Shown: in pieces, positions 43,643 to 51,674 of the stretch | Position numbering within the stretch: position 1 is the stretch's first letter | Layout: each line of letters opens with the position of its first letter | NCBI RefSeq assembly: GCF_015291665.1 | Contig: NZ_CP030048.1 | Location: forward strand, 6,855,501 to 6,919,500 | Source: Bradyrhizobium sp. CCBAU 53338 | Lineage (GTDB): Bacteria; Pseudomonadota; Alphaproteobacteria; Rhizobiales; Xanthobacteraceae | Length of the DNA: 64,000 nucleotides | Direction of reading: 5' to 3' | Made by a program: the position numbers and the translations under genes | Notes under the pieces: model-generated | What the model was told of the DNA's origin: nothing | Database searches by the model: none | Seen by the model: the letters and a program-made list of their open reading frames with translations, nothing else

Positions 43643-45193
43643 GTGCGATTTCTCTTTGAAAACAACGTGCTCGACGGCGACCGGCGCGAACTGACCTGCG
43701 CCGGGACGACCGTGCCGCTGCAGCCGCAGGTGTTCGATCTGCTGCTTTACCTCGTCGCGGAGCGCGCTCGCGTCGTCAGCAAGGACGATCTGATCAGCCG
43801 GATCTGGAGCGACCGCATCGTCTCGGATTCGGCACTGAACAGCCGAATCAATGCCGCGCGCAAGGCGCTCGGGGACGACGGCACGACGCAGCGGCTGATC
43901 AAGACGATCCCGCGCAAGGGGTTTCGTTTCGTCGGCGACGTCAGGGCGGAAGCGTCAGCAAAGCCTGCGCCGGCCGGAGCCGCCCCCAGTTCCCCACGCG
44001 TCGTGGCGGACCGTCCCGGCATTGCCGTGCTCGCCTTCGAGAACATGAGCGGCGATCCCGCCCAGGACTATTTCGGCGACGGCATCAGCGAGGACATCCT
44101 CACCGCGCTGTCGAAGCAGCGCTGGTTCATCGTGATCGCCCGCAACTCGTCCTTCACCTACAAGGGGCGCGCGGTACACATCAAGCAGATCGCCGAGGAG
44201 CTCGGCGTCCGCTACATCGTCGAGGGCAGCGTGCGCAAGGTGGACAACCGCGTGCGCATCACCGCACAGCTCAACGACGCCACCACCGGCGGTCATCTCT
44301 GGGCCGAGCGCTACGACCGCGAACTGGTCGATGTGTTCGCCGTGCAGGACGAGATCACCGAGCGGATCGTCGCGGCGATCGAACCGCAGATCCACGCCGC
44401 GGAGAATTTTCGCACGCATCGCAAGCCCCCGGCGAGCCTCGATGCCTGGGACCTCCTGATGCAGGCGCTCTCGCATTACTGGCGGATCACGCCGCAGGAT
44501 CACGCCGTCGCGCAAAAGTTGCTCGAGCGTGCGATCGGGATCGATCCGGACTACGGCCAGGCGCTGGCGGTGCTGGCGGCGAGCCACATGTTCGGCGTGC
44601 ATCTGGGCTGGGCCGAACTTGCCACCACCGCGCCGATCGCCGAGAACGCAGCGCTCGCCGCGATGCGCTGCGACCACGAGAATGCCTGGGCCCATGCCGC
44701 ACTCGGCAGCGTCTGCTTCTCGACGAGCCGGCTTGCGGAAGCACTGTCCGAGTTCGAACAGGCGCTCGCGCTCAATCCGAACTTTTCGCTGGCGCAGGGA
44801 TATTATGCGCTGGCGCTGTCCTATGCCGGGCGATCCGGCGATTCTTTCGAGGCGGCTCAGAAGGCGATCAGGCTCTCGCCGCGCGATCCGTCGCTGGCAA
44901 TCTACTACGGCATCGCAGGCTATGCCCGCTTCACCGAGCGGCGCTATGACGAGGCCATCGCGCTGGCGCGCGAGGCGATCCGCCATCGCGGCGATCTCAC
45001 CGGCGCCTATCGCGTGCTCGCCGTTTCCGCCGGCATGACCGGCGACAGCGCGCTCGCGGACATGGCACTGGGCGAACTCCGCCGCACCCAGCCGAACATC
45101 TCACTGGATTGGATCGCGACTCAGCTGCCTTGGGTGAACGATGCCGATCGCGAGCACTATCTGGAGGGATTTCGGCGCGCGGGATTGAGCTGA
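43643..45193 (+). CDS. Winged-helix / TolB-like / TPR regulator, copy 2
   Basis: This 516-residue protein has the same domain order as the gene at 40590, with strong end-to-end similarity: winged helix (RVVSKDDLISRIWSDRIVSD), TolB-like domain (IAVLAFENMSGDPAQDYFGDG) and TPR repeats. Both end with the same HYLEGFRRAG-like tail and both use GTG starts. It is divergent from mddA over a 133-base gap and convergent with irr, so it is the best candidate regulator of the mddA-GFA unit. Confidence 0.85.
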   Translation: MRFLFENNVLDGDRRELTCAGTTVPLQPQVFDLLLYLVAERARVVSKDDLISRIWSDRIVSDSALNSRINAARKALGDDGTTQRLIKTIPRKGFRFVGDVRAEASAKPAPAGAAPSSPRVVADRPGIAVLAFENMSGDPAQDYFGDGISEDILTALSKQRWFIVIARNSSFTYKGRAVHIKQIAEELGVRYIVEGSVRKVDNRVRITAQLNDATTGGHLWAERYDRELVDVFAVQDEITERIVAAIEPQIHAAENFRTHRKPPASLDAWDLLMQALSHYWRITPQDHAVAQKLLERAIGIDPDYGQALAVLAASHMFGVHLGWAELATTAPIAENAALAAMRCDHENAWAHAALGSVCFSTSRLAEALSEFEQALALNPNFSLAQGYYALALSYAGRSGDSFEAAQKAIRLSPRDPSLAIYYGIAGYARFTERRYDEAIALAREAIRHRGDLTGAYRVLAVSAGMTGDSALADMALGELRRTQPNISLDWIATQLPWVNDADREHYLEGFRRAGLS

Positions 45194-45205
45194 TCGGTGC
45201 TGCCG

Positions 45206-45676
45206 CTACGGCCGCTTCCGGCGCAGATGGACAATGACGTCGAGCCGCTCGATCTCGTGGCCTGGGAGTGGATCCGGCAGCTTGCTGAAGGCAAGGCCGC
45301 CGGCAACGTCGACCAGCGCATCCTCGCCCTCCAGATAGAAGTGCGGATGGACCGATGTGTCGGTGTCGAAGAACGACTTGATGCCGTCGGCCGCGATCCG
45401 GCGCAACAGGCCGGCTTCGGTGAACTGGTTCAACGTATTGTAGACGGTGGCAAGCGACAGCCGCAGATTTGCGGCCGAGGCCTCCTCATGGAGGCCTTCA
45501 GCCGTGACATGCCGGTGGTCGCCCAGCAGCAGCATCTTGCCCAGCGCGAGGCGCTGCCGCGTCACCCGCATGCCCGCATCGGCAAGGACTTGCGCGCAAC
45601 GCACGGCCGCCTCGTCCACGACCGGCACGGCGAGATCGTCTAAGTCCGTTTCGCGAAGGCCCGAGCTAACGTCCAT
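45206..45676 (-). CDS. irr: Irr-type Fur-family iron/haem regulator
   Basis: This 156-residue Fur-superfamily protein has a DNA-binding part with the Irr pattern GMRVTRQRLALGKMLLLGDHRHVTAE, here spread over two helices, SLATVYNTLNQFTEAGLL and FDTDTSVHPHFYLE. Irr controls haem and iron genes in rhizobia. Two features differ from classic Bradyrhizobium Irr: there is no N-terminal Cys-Pro haem regulatory motif (Cys27 is the only Cys), and the HHH motif reads His110-Pro-His112. It is therefore probably the second irr paralog. The ATG at 45676 has no ribosome site; a perfect FixK box is centred 41.5 bases upstream of it. Confidence 0.85.
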   Translation of the reverse strand: MDVSSGLRETDLDDLAVPVVDEAAVRCAQVLADAGMRVTRQRLALGKMLLLGDHRHVTAEGLHEEASAANLRLSLATVYNTLNQFTEAGLLRRIAADGIKSFFDTDTSVHPHFYLEGEDALVDVAGGLAFSKLPDPLPGHEIERLDVIVHLRRKRP

Positions 45677-45710
45677 CGTATAATCAGATCGCAGAAGCGA
45701 CGGCCCGACT

Positions 45711-45724
45711 TTGATCCGGATCAA
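45711..45724 (-). promoter_or_regulatory. Perfect FixK/FNR box upstream of irr
   Basis: TTGATCCGGATCAA fits TTGAT-N4-ATCAA in full and is extended to TTTGATCCGGATCAAA. Its centre (45717.5) is 41.5 bases upstream of the A of the irr ATG, the class II activator spacing if transcription starts at the ATG itself. A TCTGAT hexamer lies at the matching -10 position (45688-45683). Confidence 0.75.
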
Positions 45725-45745
45725 ATTTGCGGCAACGGGCGCAAC

Positions 45746-46315
45746 CTACTTCGCCTTGACCTGCGTTGGCTTCGGCGGCGGGACCTGCGCCCATTCCTTG
45801 TCGGCGCGGGGGCCATTGAGATCGCCGGTGAGGCCGATGAGCTGTCCGGGCTGGACGTCGAGGGTCTGCTGCCAGGTCTGGGTCTGGCACAGAAACTTGA
45901 TCAGGCACCCCTTGAGCTTGAGACGGTCTGCGGATTCGCGCCACAGCGAGACCGAGTAGGATTTGCCGTCTTCGGCATTGTAGATGTCACCGGCGAACCG
46001 GCCCTCAGGCGTCGCCTGCAAGCCCATGATCAGCTGGTGGCCGAGCAGCGGGCGGGCGCGCTTGTCGGCATCGGGGTTTTCCCTGTCGCGAAGAGGCTGG
46101 CCGCGCTTGTCGGCCGGCTCCTTCATCCAGACGATGAAGCCGCAGATGCGATCGCGCGACGGACCGCAGCGCTCCAGCCTGATGCGGGCGCGGCCGTCCT
46201 CGACGAGCCAAGTGCCGCTGGGATCGGCGGGCGCAGCGGCGCCTGCGCGACCGCCGAAGGCCATCATCGCGATGGTGATGGCGACGCGCAGCACGAAGCG
46301 AAGGAGAATGTTCAT
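45746..46315 (-). CDS. DUF2147 family exported protein
   Basis: This 189-residue protein has a signal peptide (FVLRVAITIAMMAFGGRAGAAA). The body matches DUF2147: DPSGTWLVEDGRARIRLERCG, RICGFIVWMKEP, QLIMGLQATPEGRFAGDIYN and KLKGCLIKFLCQTQTWQ, a small beta-barrel with paired cysteines. The ATG at 46315 begins the signal peptide. It follows the DUF3313 gene by 32 bases and is probably in the same TetR-controlled unit. The function is unknown. Confidence 0.85.
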   Translation of the reverse strand: MNILLRFVLRVAITIAMMAFGGRAGAAAPADPSGTWLVEDGRARIRLERCGPSRDRICGFIVWMKEPADKRGQPLRDRENPDADKRARPLLGHQLIMGLQATPEGRFAGDIYNAEDGKSYSVSLWRESADRLKLKGCLIKFLCQTQTWQQTLDVQPGQLIGLTGDLNGPRADKEWAQVPPPKPTQVKAK

Positions 46316-46347
46316 CAGCGGCACCTGTCGTTGAATGGGTTGTGGGG

Positions 46348-47010
46348 TCAGTTCAGCTGCGCCATCAGCGCATCGGCGCCCTTGTCGACGCCGGCATAGG
46401 CGGCCGCGAGCGCACCGACGCTCGCCTCGATGTCGTAGGCGCCGGGGTATTGCTTGGTGACGTAGGCGGAGAGCAGCCGCGCGGTGGAAGCGTCGAAGAT
46501 CTCGACGCCGTAGATCACCGAGCCGGTCAACATGCCCTCGCCGCCGCGCGCGGCCTGCACGCCGTTGTAGACCGCGCCGGCCATGTCGAAGCGGGAGAGC
46601 GTGCCGAGCACCGGCGTGTTGGTCACGGCGCCGGTGAGCGTGAGCCGGATTCGCAGCGTCTCGGGTCCACGCTCGCGCACGAGGCTGAAGCGGCTGCGCA
46701 ACCGCTCGGCGAAGCGGCTCTGCATGTAGGCGGCGAGCAACGCCTTGTCCTTGTCGGACATGCCGCCGAACTGGTGATCCCTGCCGCGATAGATCACGAC
46801 AGGCTCGAGGATCACCTTGCGATACCCGCGCCAGTCGACCGAGGTGGAATAGCGGTAGGGCACGCGGCCGGACGCGTCGGACTTGTCGGGCGCCATGTAG
46901 GCGGAGGACGCCATCTCCGAATAGGGCACGGGCGCAACCGAGGCGCAGCCGGCCAGCGCGGCGCCAAGCAACAGCATTCCCAGACCGCGCAGGGCGATCG
47001 AGCGATCCAT
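46348..47010 (-). CDS. DUF3313 family lipoprotein
   Basis: The 220-residue protein has a lipoprotein signal with lipobox Leu-Ala-Gly-Cys22. The body (WRGYRKVILEPVVIYRGRD, AAYMQSRFAERLRSRFSLV, TLTGAVTNTPVLGTLSRFD) matches DUF3313, outer-membrane-anchored proteins of unknown role. The ATG at 47010 starts the signal. A TetR-type operator lies about 150 bases upstream and a TetR gene beyond it, all on the minus strand. Confidence 0.82.
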   Translation of the reverse strand: MDRSIALRGLGMLLLGAALAGCASVAPVPYSEMASSAYMAPDKSDASGRVPYRYSTSVDWRGYRKVILEPVVIYRGRDHQFGGMSDKDKALLAAYMQSRFAERLRSRFSLVRERGPETLRIRLTLTGAVTNTPVLGTLSRFDMAGAVYNGVQAARGGEGMLTGSVIYGVEIFDASTARLLSAYVTKQYPGAYDIEASVGALAAAYAGVDKGADALMAQLN

Positions 47011-47151
47011 TCCAGAACTCCTCTTGCGGCTGTTCGAAAGGCAAAGGCGACCGCAGCCGCGTGCGGGACCAGACGCGGCTGCGGCGCTCACCATTGCCAG
47101 CCCAAGGCACCGTCCGGGGCCATGTCAGACGCCTTGGGCCGCCTCAGCGTT

Positions 47152-47179
47152 TCGGTTTATAAAACCGACTAGTTGGTTT
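47152..47179. promoter_or_regulatory. TetR-type operator, three half-sites
   Basis: Half-sites TCGGTTT (47152-47158), AAACCGA (47162-47168) and TTGGTTT (47173-47179) make two overlapping palindromes: a perfect 7-base pair with ATA in the centre, and an 18-base one centred on ACTAGT with a single mismatch. The shape is classic for TetR repressors. It lies between the TetR gene and the DUF3313 gene. Confidence 0.75.
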
Positions 47180-47259
47180 GTAAACAGCAAAAACGACGCT
47201 CCGGCACGTTTGACCGCAGGCGCGACTTTGGGCAGCGGCAGGACTTCGTTAACGATGTC

Positions 47260-47898
47260 TCAGGCGCGCTTGCGGGGGCTTGCAGCCTTTGCCGCCGATG
47301 ATGCGCCGGATTTGGCAGGACGCTTCGTGGCCGGCTGTTCGAGGCCGGTCCACTGCGCGTCGTCGGCCAGACGCGCGAAAAGCCGCTGGTGCTCCTCCTT
47401 GCCGAGCGGCGACATGCCGAACAACGAGCTCAGCAGCAATCCCATCGCGCCAGCCCAGCGCAGCATCGCGAGGTCGGGATCGGCTGCCTCTTGCCTGATC
47501 GCTGCCATGCGCTCCATTTCGCGCCCGCGCGGCAGCGCCATCAGGCTGGGGTTTTCAACCATGGCTGCGACCAGCGCCAGCGCAGCGGAATTCGGCGATG
47601 TGGCCGCTTCTCGAATCGTGGCGAGTTGAGTCGCCAGATTGGGATTGGCGGAGTTGGTGCCCACCTTCGCCATATAGGCTGTCGAGAATTCCTCGAAATG
47701 CGCCATCTGCCGCTCGAGCAGCGCCTTCAGCACCGCTTCCTTGGTGCGGAACTGGTGCATCACGCCGCCCTTGCTTAGCCCGCTCTCGCGCGCGATCGCA
47801 TCAAGCGTCAGCCGGCCGGGCCCGTCGCGCGCGATGATCGCGATGGCTGCTTCGAGCGCAGCATTGCGGGATCGTTCGGAGCGTGTGGCATTGTCCAT
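47260..47898 (-). CDS. TetR family transcriptional repressor
   Basis: This 212-residue protein has an N-terminal TetR helix-turn-helix: AIIARDGPGRLTLDAIARES and GLSKGGVMHQFRTKEAVLKAL. The ligand-binding part is helical and contains a TetR C-terminal pattern (ENPSLMALPRGREMERM). The tail is Lys/Ala/Ser-rich (residues about 195-212). The ATG at 47898 was chosen because the family fold starts there; the same frame stays open far upstream across the opposite-strand transporter genes, which is not real coding. It likely represses itself and the DUF3313-DUF2147 pair through the operator at 47152. Confidence 0.9.
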   Translation of the reverse strand: MDNATRSERSRNAALEAAIAIIARDGPGRLTLDAIARESGLSKGGVMHQFRTKEAVLKALLERQMAHFEEFSTAYMAKVGTNSANPNLATQLATIREAATSPNSAALALVAAMVENPSLMALPRGREMERMAAIRQEAADPDLAMLRWAGAMGLLLSSLFGMSPLGKEEHQRLFARLADDAQWTGLEQPATKRPAKSGASSAAKAASPRKRA

Positions 47899-48114
47899 GG
47901 GCCGACTTGTCTCCGTGACACGACAATGAATCAAGTGAAAACAGGACGCGCTGTACATTTTTTGTGCGAACAGTGTCGAGACTTTCATCTTGCGGCGCGG
48001 AACGGGACCGTGTGAGCCTCGCGCCCGGATGGGGACTGGGATGGGCCGCCGTCGCTTCGCGCGCGAGGACGTCGCGAAGCGTTCACGGCCGGTCGCGCTT
48101 GAGAAAGATACGAC

Positions 48115-49665
48115 ATGTCGAAACGAGTGTTGCTTGGTCTCCTCCTCGCTTGCGGCCTTACGGCCTCGGCGCTGGCGCAAGAGCCGAAGACGGGAGGCGT
48201 GATCAATGCGGTGATCCAGCCCGAGCCGCCCGGCCTGATGCTTGCGATGATTCAGAACGGTCCGACCCAGATGGTGTCGGGCAACATCTTCGAAGGCCTG
48301 CTGCGTTACAGCCCCAAGCTCGAGCCGCAGCCGCAACTCGCCGAAAGCTGGAGCGTCAGCGAGGACGCCAAGACCTACACCTTCAAGCTCCGGAAGGGCG
48401 TCACCTGGCATGACGGCAAGCCTTTCACCTCCGCCGACGTGCTGTTCTCGATCGAGATGCTGAAGCAGACCCACGCCCGCGCCCGCACCAACCTCGCGCA
48501 GGTCGACAAGGTCGAGGCGCCCGACGACTACACGGTCGTGTTCACGCTGAAGCAGCCGTTCGGCCCGTTCCTCGGCATTTTCGAGGTCGGTTCGATGCCG
48601 ATGGTGCCGAAGCATCTGTATGAAGGCACCGACTGGAAGACCAATCCCTACAACAACGCGCCTGTCGGCACCGGCCCCTTCATGTTCAAGGAATGGCAGA
48701 AGGGCTCGTTCATCCGGCTGGTCAAGAACCCGAACTACTACGAGAAGGGCAAGCCCTATATCGACGAGATCTACTGGCAGATCATCCCCGACGCAGCCGC
48801 GCGCTCGGTAGCCTACGAGACCGGCAAGGTCGACGTGCTGCCCGGCGGCTCGGTCGAGAACTTCGACGTGCCGCGCCTGTCCAAGCTGAAGGACACCTGC
48901 GTCACCGGCGCCGGCTGGGAGTTCTTCTCGCCGCTGGCCTGGCTGTGGCTGAACAACCGTCAGGGTCCGCTCGCGGACAAGCGGGTACGGCAGGCGGTCA
49001 TGTACGCGATCGATCGCGACTTCGCCAAGGACGTGATCTGGAACGGGCTCGGCAAGATTGCGACCGGCCCCTCGTCCTCGGCCATCAAATACTACACCGA
49101 CGACGTGAAGAAATATCCTTACGATCCGGCCAAGGCGAAGGCGCGGCTGAAGGAAGCCGGCTACAAGGGCGAGAAGATCCGTCTGCTGCCACTTGCCTAT
49201 GGCGAGACCTGGCAGCGCTGGGGCGAAGCCGTGAAGCAGAACCTCATCGACGTCGGCATGAACATCGAGACCGTCTCGACCGACGTCGCCGGAGGTAACC
49301 AGAAGATCGGCGACTGGGACTACGACATCGCCTTCACCTATCTCTACCAGTACGGCGATCCCGCGCTCGGCGTCGGCCGCAACTACATCTCCAGCAACAT
49401 CGCCAAGGGCCAGGTCTTCAACAACGTCGAGGGCTACTCCAACCCCGAGATCGACAAGCTGTTCGCCGACGGTGCGGTCGCAACGCCCGACTCCAAGCGC
49501 AAGGAGATCTACGAGAAGGCGCAGAAGATCCTGGTCGAGGACGTGCCGGTGGCCTGGATGCTCGAGCTGCAATTCCCGACCATCATGCGCTGCAAGGTCA
49601 AGAACCTGATCACCACGGCGATCGGGGTCAATGACGGCTTCAAGGACGCATGGCTCGACAAGTGA
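48115..49665 (+). CDS. Dipeptide-type ABC transporter substrate-binding protein
   Basis: This 516-residue periplasmic protein has a signal peptide (RVLLGLLLACGLTASALAQ) and the family 5 extracellular-binding fold: LAESWSVSEDAKTYTFKLRK, GVTWHDGKPFTSADVLFSIE and NAPVGTGPFMFKEW. It is the first gene of a complete import operon (binding protein, two permeases, fused ATPase). Family 5 proteins take di- and oligopeptides, opines, nickel or glycosides; the ligand is not clear from sequence. It is divergent from the TetR gene over 216 bases, so TetR control of this operon is also possible. Confidence 0.92.
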   Translation: MSKRVLLGLLLACGLTASALAQEPKTGGVINAVIQPEPPGLMLAMIQNGPTQMVSGNIFEGLLRYSPKLEPQPQLAESWSVSEDAKTYTFKLRKGVTWHDGKPFTSADVLFSIEMLKQTHARARTNLAQVDKVEAPDDYTVVFTLKQPFGPFLGIFEVGSMPMVPKHLYEGTDWKTNPYNNAPVGTGPFMFKEWQKGSFIRLVKNPNYYEKGKPYIDEIYWQIIPDAAARSVAYETGKVDVLPGGSVENFDVPRLSKLKDTCVTGAGWEFFSPLAWLWLNNRQGPLADKRVRQAVMYAIDRDFAKDVIWNGLGKIATGPSSSAIKYYTDDVKKYPYDPAKAKARLKEAGYKGEKIRLLPLAYGETWQRWGEAVKQNLIDVGMNIETVSTDVAGGNQKIGDWDYDIAFTYLYQYGDPALGVGRNYISSNIAKGQVFNNVEGYSNPEIDKLFADGAVATPDSKRKEIYEKAQKILVEDVPVAWMLELQFPTIMRCKVKNLITTAIGVNDGFKDAWLDK

Positions 49666-49701
49666 GTTGTGATTCTCGATCGAGCGGCGACGACGATGTA
49701 C

Positions 49702-49814
49702 CTCTCCCGCTCGCGGGGGAGGTCGGCGCGAAGCGCCGGGTGGGGGCTCCCTCCACTCGGGGTCCTTCGCCGCGGAAGCACCCCCGCCCCGGCCCTCCCC
49801 CGCGAGCGGGAGAG
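49702..49814. repeat. Long palindromic repeat inside the transporter operon
   Basis: Perfect 21-base inverted arms (49702-49722 and 49794-49814) enclose about 70 bases that hold further GC-rich complementary stretches. It lies between the binding-protein gene and the first permease gene, where it can set the ratio of binding protein to membrane parts. The layout is that of a RIME-like rhizobial intergenic element. Confidence 0.75.
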
Positions 49815-49866
49815 CGGGCGCACCGTCGCCGCGGCGACATTCTCGCAAGCCTGATTCAGTTCTAAA

Positions 49867-50838
49867 ATGCTCTCCTTCGTCGCTCAGCGTGTCGTCAAGG
49901 GCGTGATCGTCCTGCTTGCGATCGTCGTCCTCAATTTCTTCCTGATCCGGCTTGCGCCCGGCGATCCCGCGGTCGTGATGGCGGGCGAGGCCGGCGCCAG
50001 CGACCAGGTCTTCGTGCAGCAGCTCCGCCAAAAATTCGGCCTCGACAAGCCGCTGCCCGAGCAGCTCTTCATCTACGTCAAGGGCATCGCAACCCTCGAC
50101 CTCGGCTTCTCCTTCCGCCAGCAGGCCCCGGTCGCAAGGCTGATCGCGGAACGACTGCCGGCCACGCTGCTGCTCACGCTCACCGCATTTGCCATCTCGC
50201 TCGCGCTGGGCGTTCTCTTCGGCACGTTCGCCGCGCGCTTCGCCGGGACCTTCCTCGACACCGGCATCACGATCTTCGCGCTGATCTTCTACGCCATGCC
50301 GATCTTCTGGGTGGCGTTGATGGGAATCCTGCTGTTCTCGGTCACCGTCGATTGGCTGCCGAGCTTCGGCTACGAGACGGTCGGCGCCAACCTCACCGGC
50401 TTTGCCCATGCCGTCGACGTCGCAAAGCACCTGATCATGCCGGCGATGACGCTCGGCTTGTTCTTCACGGCGACCTACACCCGCATGACGCGCGCCTCGA
50501 TGCTCGAGGTGAAACGGCTCGACTTCGTCAAGACCGCGCGCGCCAAGGGCCTCTCGGACGCCGTGATCCAGCGCCGCCACGTGCTGCGCAACGCGCTGCT
50601 GCCCGTGGTGACGCTCGCCGGCGTTCATGCCGGCACGCTGATCGGCGGCGCCGTCATCACCGAGACCGTGTTCGCCTGGCCCGGCATCGGGCGGCTGATG
50701 TACGACGCGCTGCTCCAGCGCGACTACAATCTGCTGCTCGGCGTCTTCGTGACCTGCTCGGTCATGGTCCTCATCTTCAACCTCATCACCGACCTGGTCT
50801 ATCGCCTGGTCGACCCGCGCATCGAATTCGCCGCATGA
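49867..50838 (+). CDS. Dipeptide-type ABC permease, DppB-like
   Basis: This 323-residue protein has six membrane helices, with FFLIRLAPGDPA at the N-terminus, the LIAERLPATLLLTLTAF block and the coupling loop DFVKTARAKGLSD. It forms the channel with the DppC-like partner, whose ATG overlaps its stop (ATGA). Confidence 0.93.
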   Translation: MLSFVAQRVVKGVIVLLAIVVLNFFLIRLAPGDPAVVMAGEAGASDQVFVQQLRQKFGLDKPLPEQLFIYVKGIATLDLGFSFRQQAPVARLIAERLPATLLLTLTAFAISLALGVLFGTFAARFAGTFLDTGITIFALIFYAMPIFWVALMGILLFSVTVDWLPSFGYETVGANLTGFAHAVDVAKHLIMPAMTLGLFFTATYTRMTRASMLEVKRLDFVKTARAKGLSDAVIQRRHVLRNALLPVVTLAGVHAGTLIGGAVITETVFAWPGIGRLMYDALLQRDYNLLLGVFVTCSVMVLIFNLITDLVYRLVDPRIEFAA

Positions 50839-51674
50839 AACAATTCTGGAAGGCGATGCTCAAGAGTCCGAGCGGCGTCATCGGCCTCATCATCCTGCTG
50901 CTTGCGATCTCGGTCGCGGTGTTCGGGCCGCTGCTGTTTCCGAACTCGCCCTGGCGCATGGTGCAGCGGCCGTTCCTGCCGCCCTTCACGCTGTCGACCG
51001 TGCCGCTCGGCACCGACGCACTCGGCCGCGACGTGTTCGCCGGCATGATCTTTGGCGCCCGCGTGTCGCTGCTGGTCGGCCTCGTCTCGACACTGGTGGC
51101 GCTCCTTGTCGGCGTCCCGATCGGGGCCATGGCCGGCTATTTCGGCGGCAAGGTCGACGATGCCCTGATGCGCTTCACCGAATTCTTCCAGACCATTCCG
51201 AGCTTCGCGCTCGCGATCGTGCTGGTCGCGATCCTGCAGCCCTCGATCTATTCGATCGTGGCCTCGATCGCGGTGGTGAGCTGGCCGCCGGTCGCGCGTC
51301 TCGTCCGCGGCGAGGTGCTGTCGCTGCGCACGCGCGAATATGTCCAGGCTGCCGTCGTCACCGGCCAGAGCAACAGCTGGATCATCCTGCGCGAGATCCT
51401 GCCCAATGCGCTGTCCCCGGTGATCGTGCTGGCCTCGCTGATGGTGGCGACCGCGATCCTGCTGGAGTCTTCGCTGTCCTTCCTTGGGCTTGGCGATCCC
51501 AACCTGATCTCCTGGGGCTACATGGTCGGCGCCGGCCGCACCGTGATCCGCCAGGCCTGGTGGATCACCGTGTTTCCCGGTGTCGCCATCCTGATCTCGG
51601 TGCTGGGGCTGAACCTGATCGGCGAAGGTCTCAACGACGCGCTCAATCCGCGCCTGTCGCGGGAAGGACGCTGA
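50835..51674 (+). CDS. Dipeptide-type ABC permease, DppC-like
   Basis: This 279-residue protein has the DppC N-terminus (KSPSGVIGLIILLLAISVAVFGPLLF), the PLGTDALGRDVFAGMIFGAR block and the coupling loop EYVQAAVVTGQSNSW. The start at 50835 overlaps the upstream stop; the longer frame upstream is not coding. Its stop overlaps the next ATG by one base. Confidence 0.93.
   Translation: MKQFWKAMLKSPSGVIGLIILLLAISVAVFGPLLFPNSPWRMVQRPFLPPFTLSTVPLGTDALGRDVFAGMIFGARVSLLVGLVSTLVALLVGVPIGAMAGYFGGKVDDALMRFTEFFQTIPSFALAIVLVAILQPSIYSIVASIAVVSWPPVARLVRGEVLSLRTREYVQAAVVTGQSNSWIILREILPNALSPVIVLASLMVATAILLESSLSFLGLGDPNLISWGYMVGAGRTVIRQAWWITVFPGVAILISVLGLNLIGEGLNDALNPRLSREGR

Noticed and set aside
47260..50628. 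1122-codon minus-strand frame
   Set aside because: Only the last 212 codons (TetR) look like protein; the rest is opposite the binding-protein and permease genes, which have clear family motifs.
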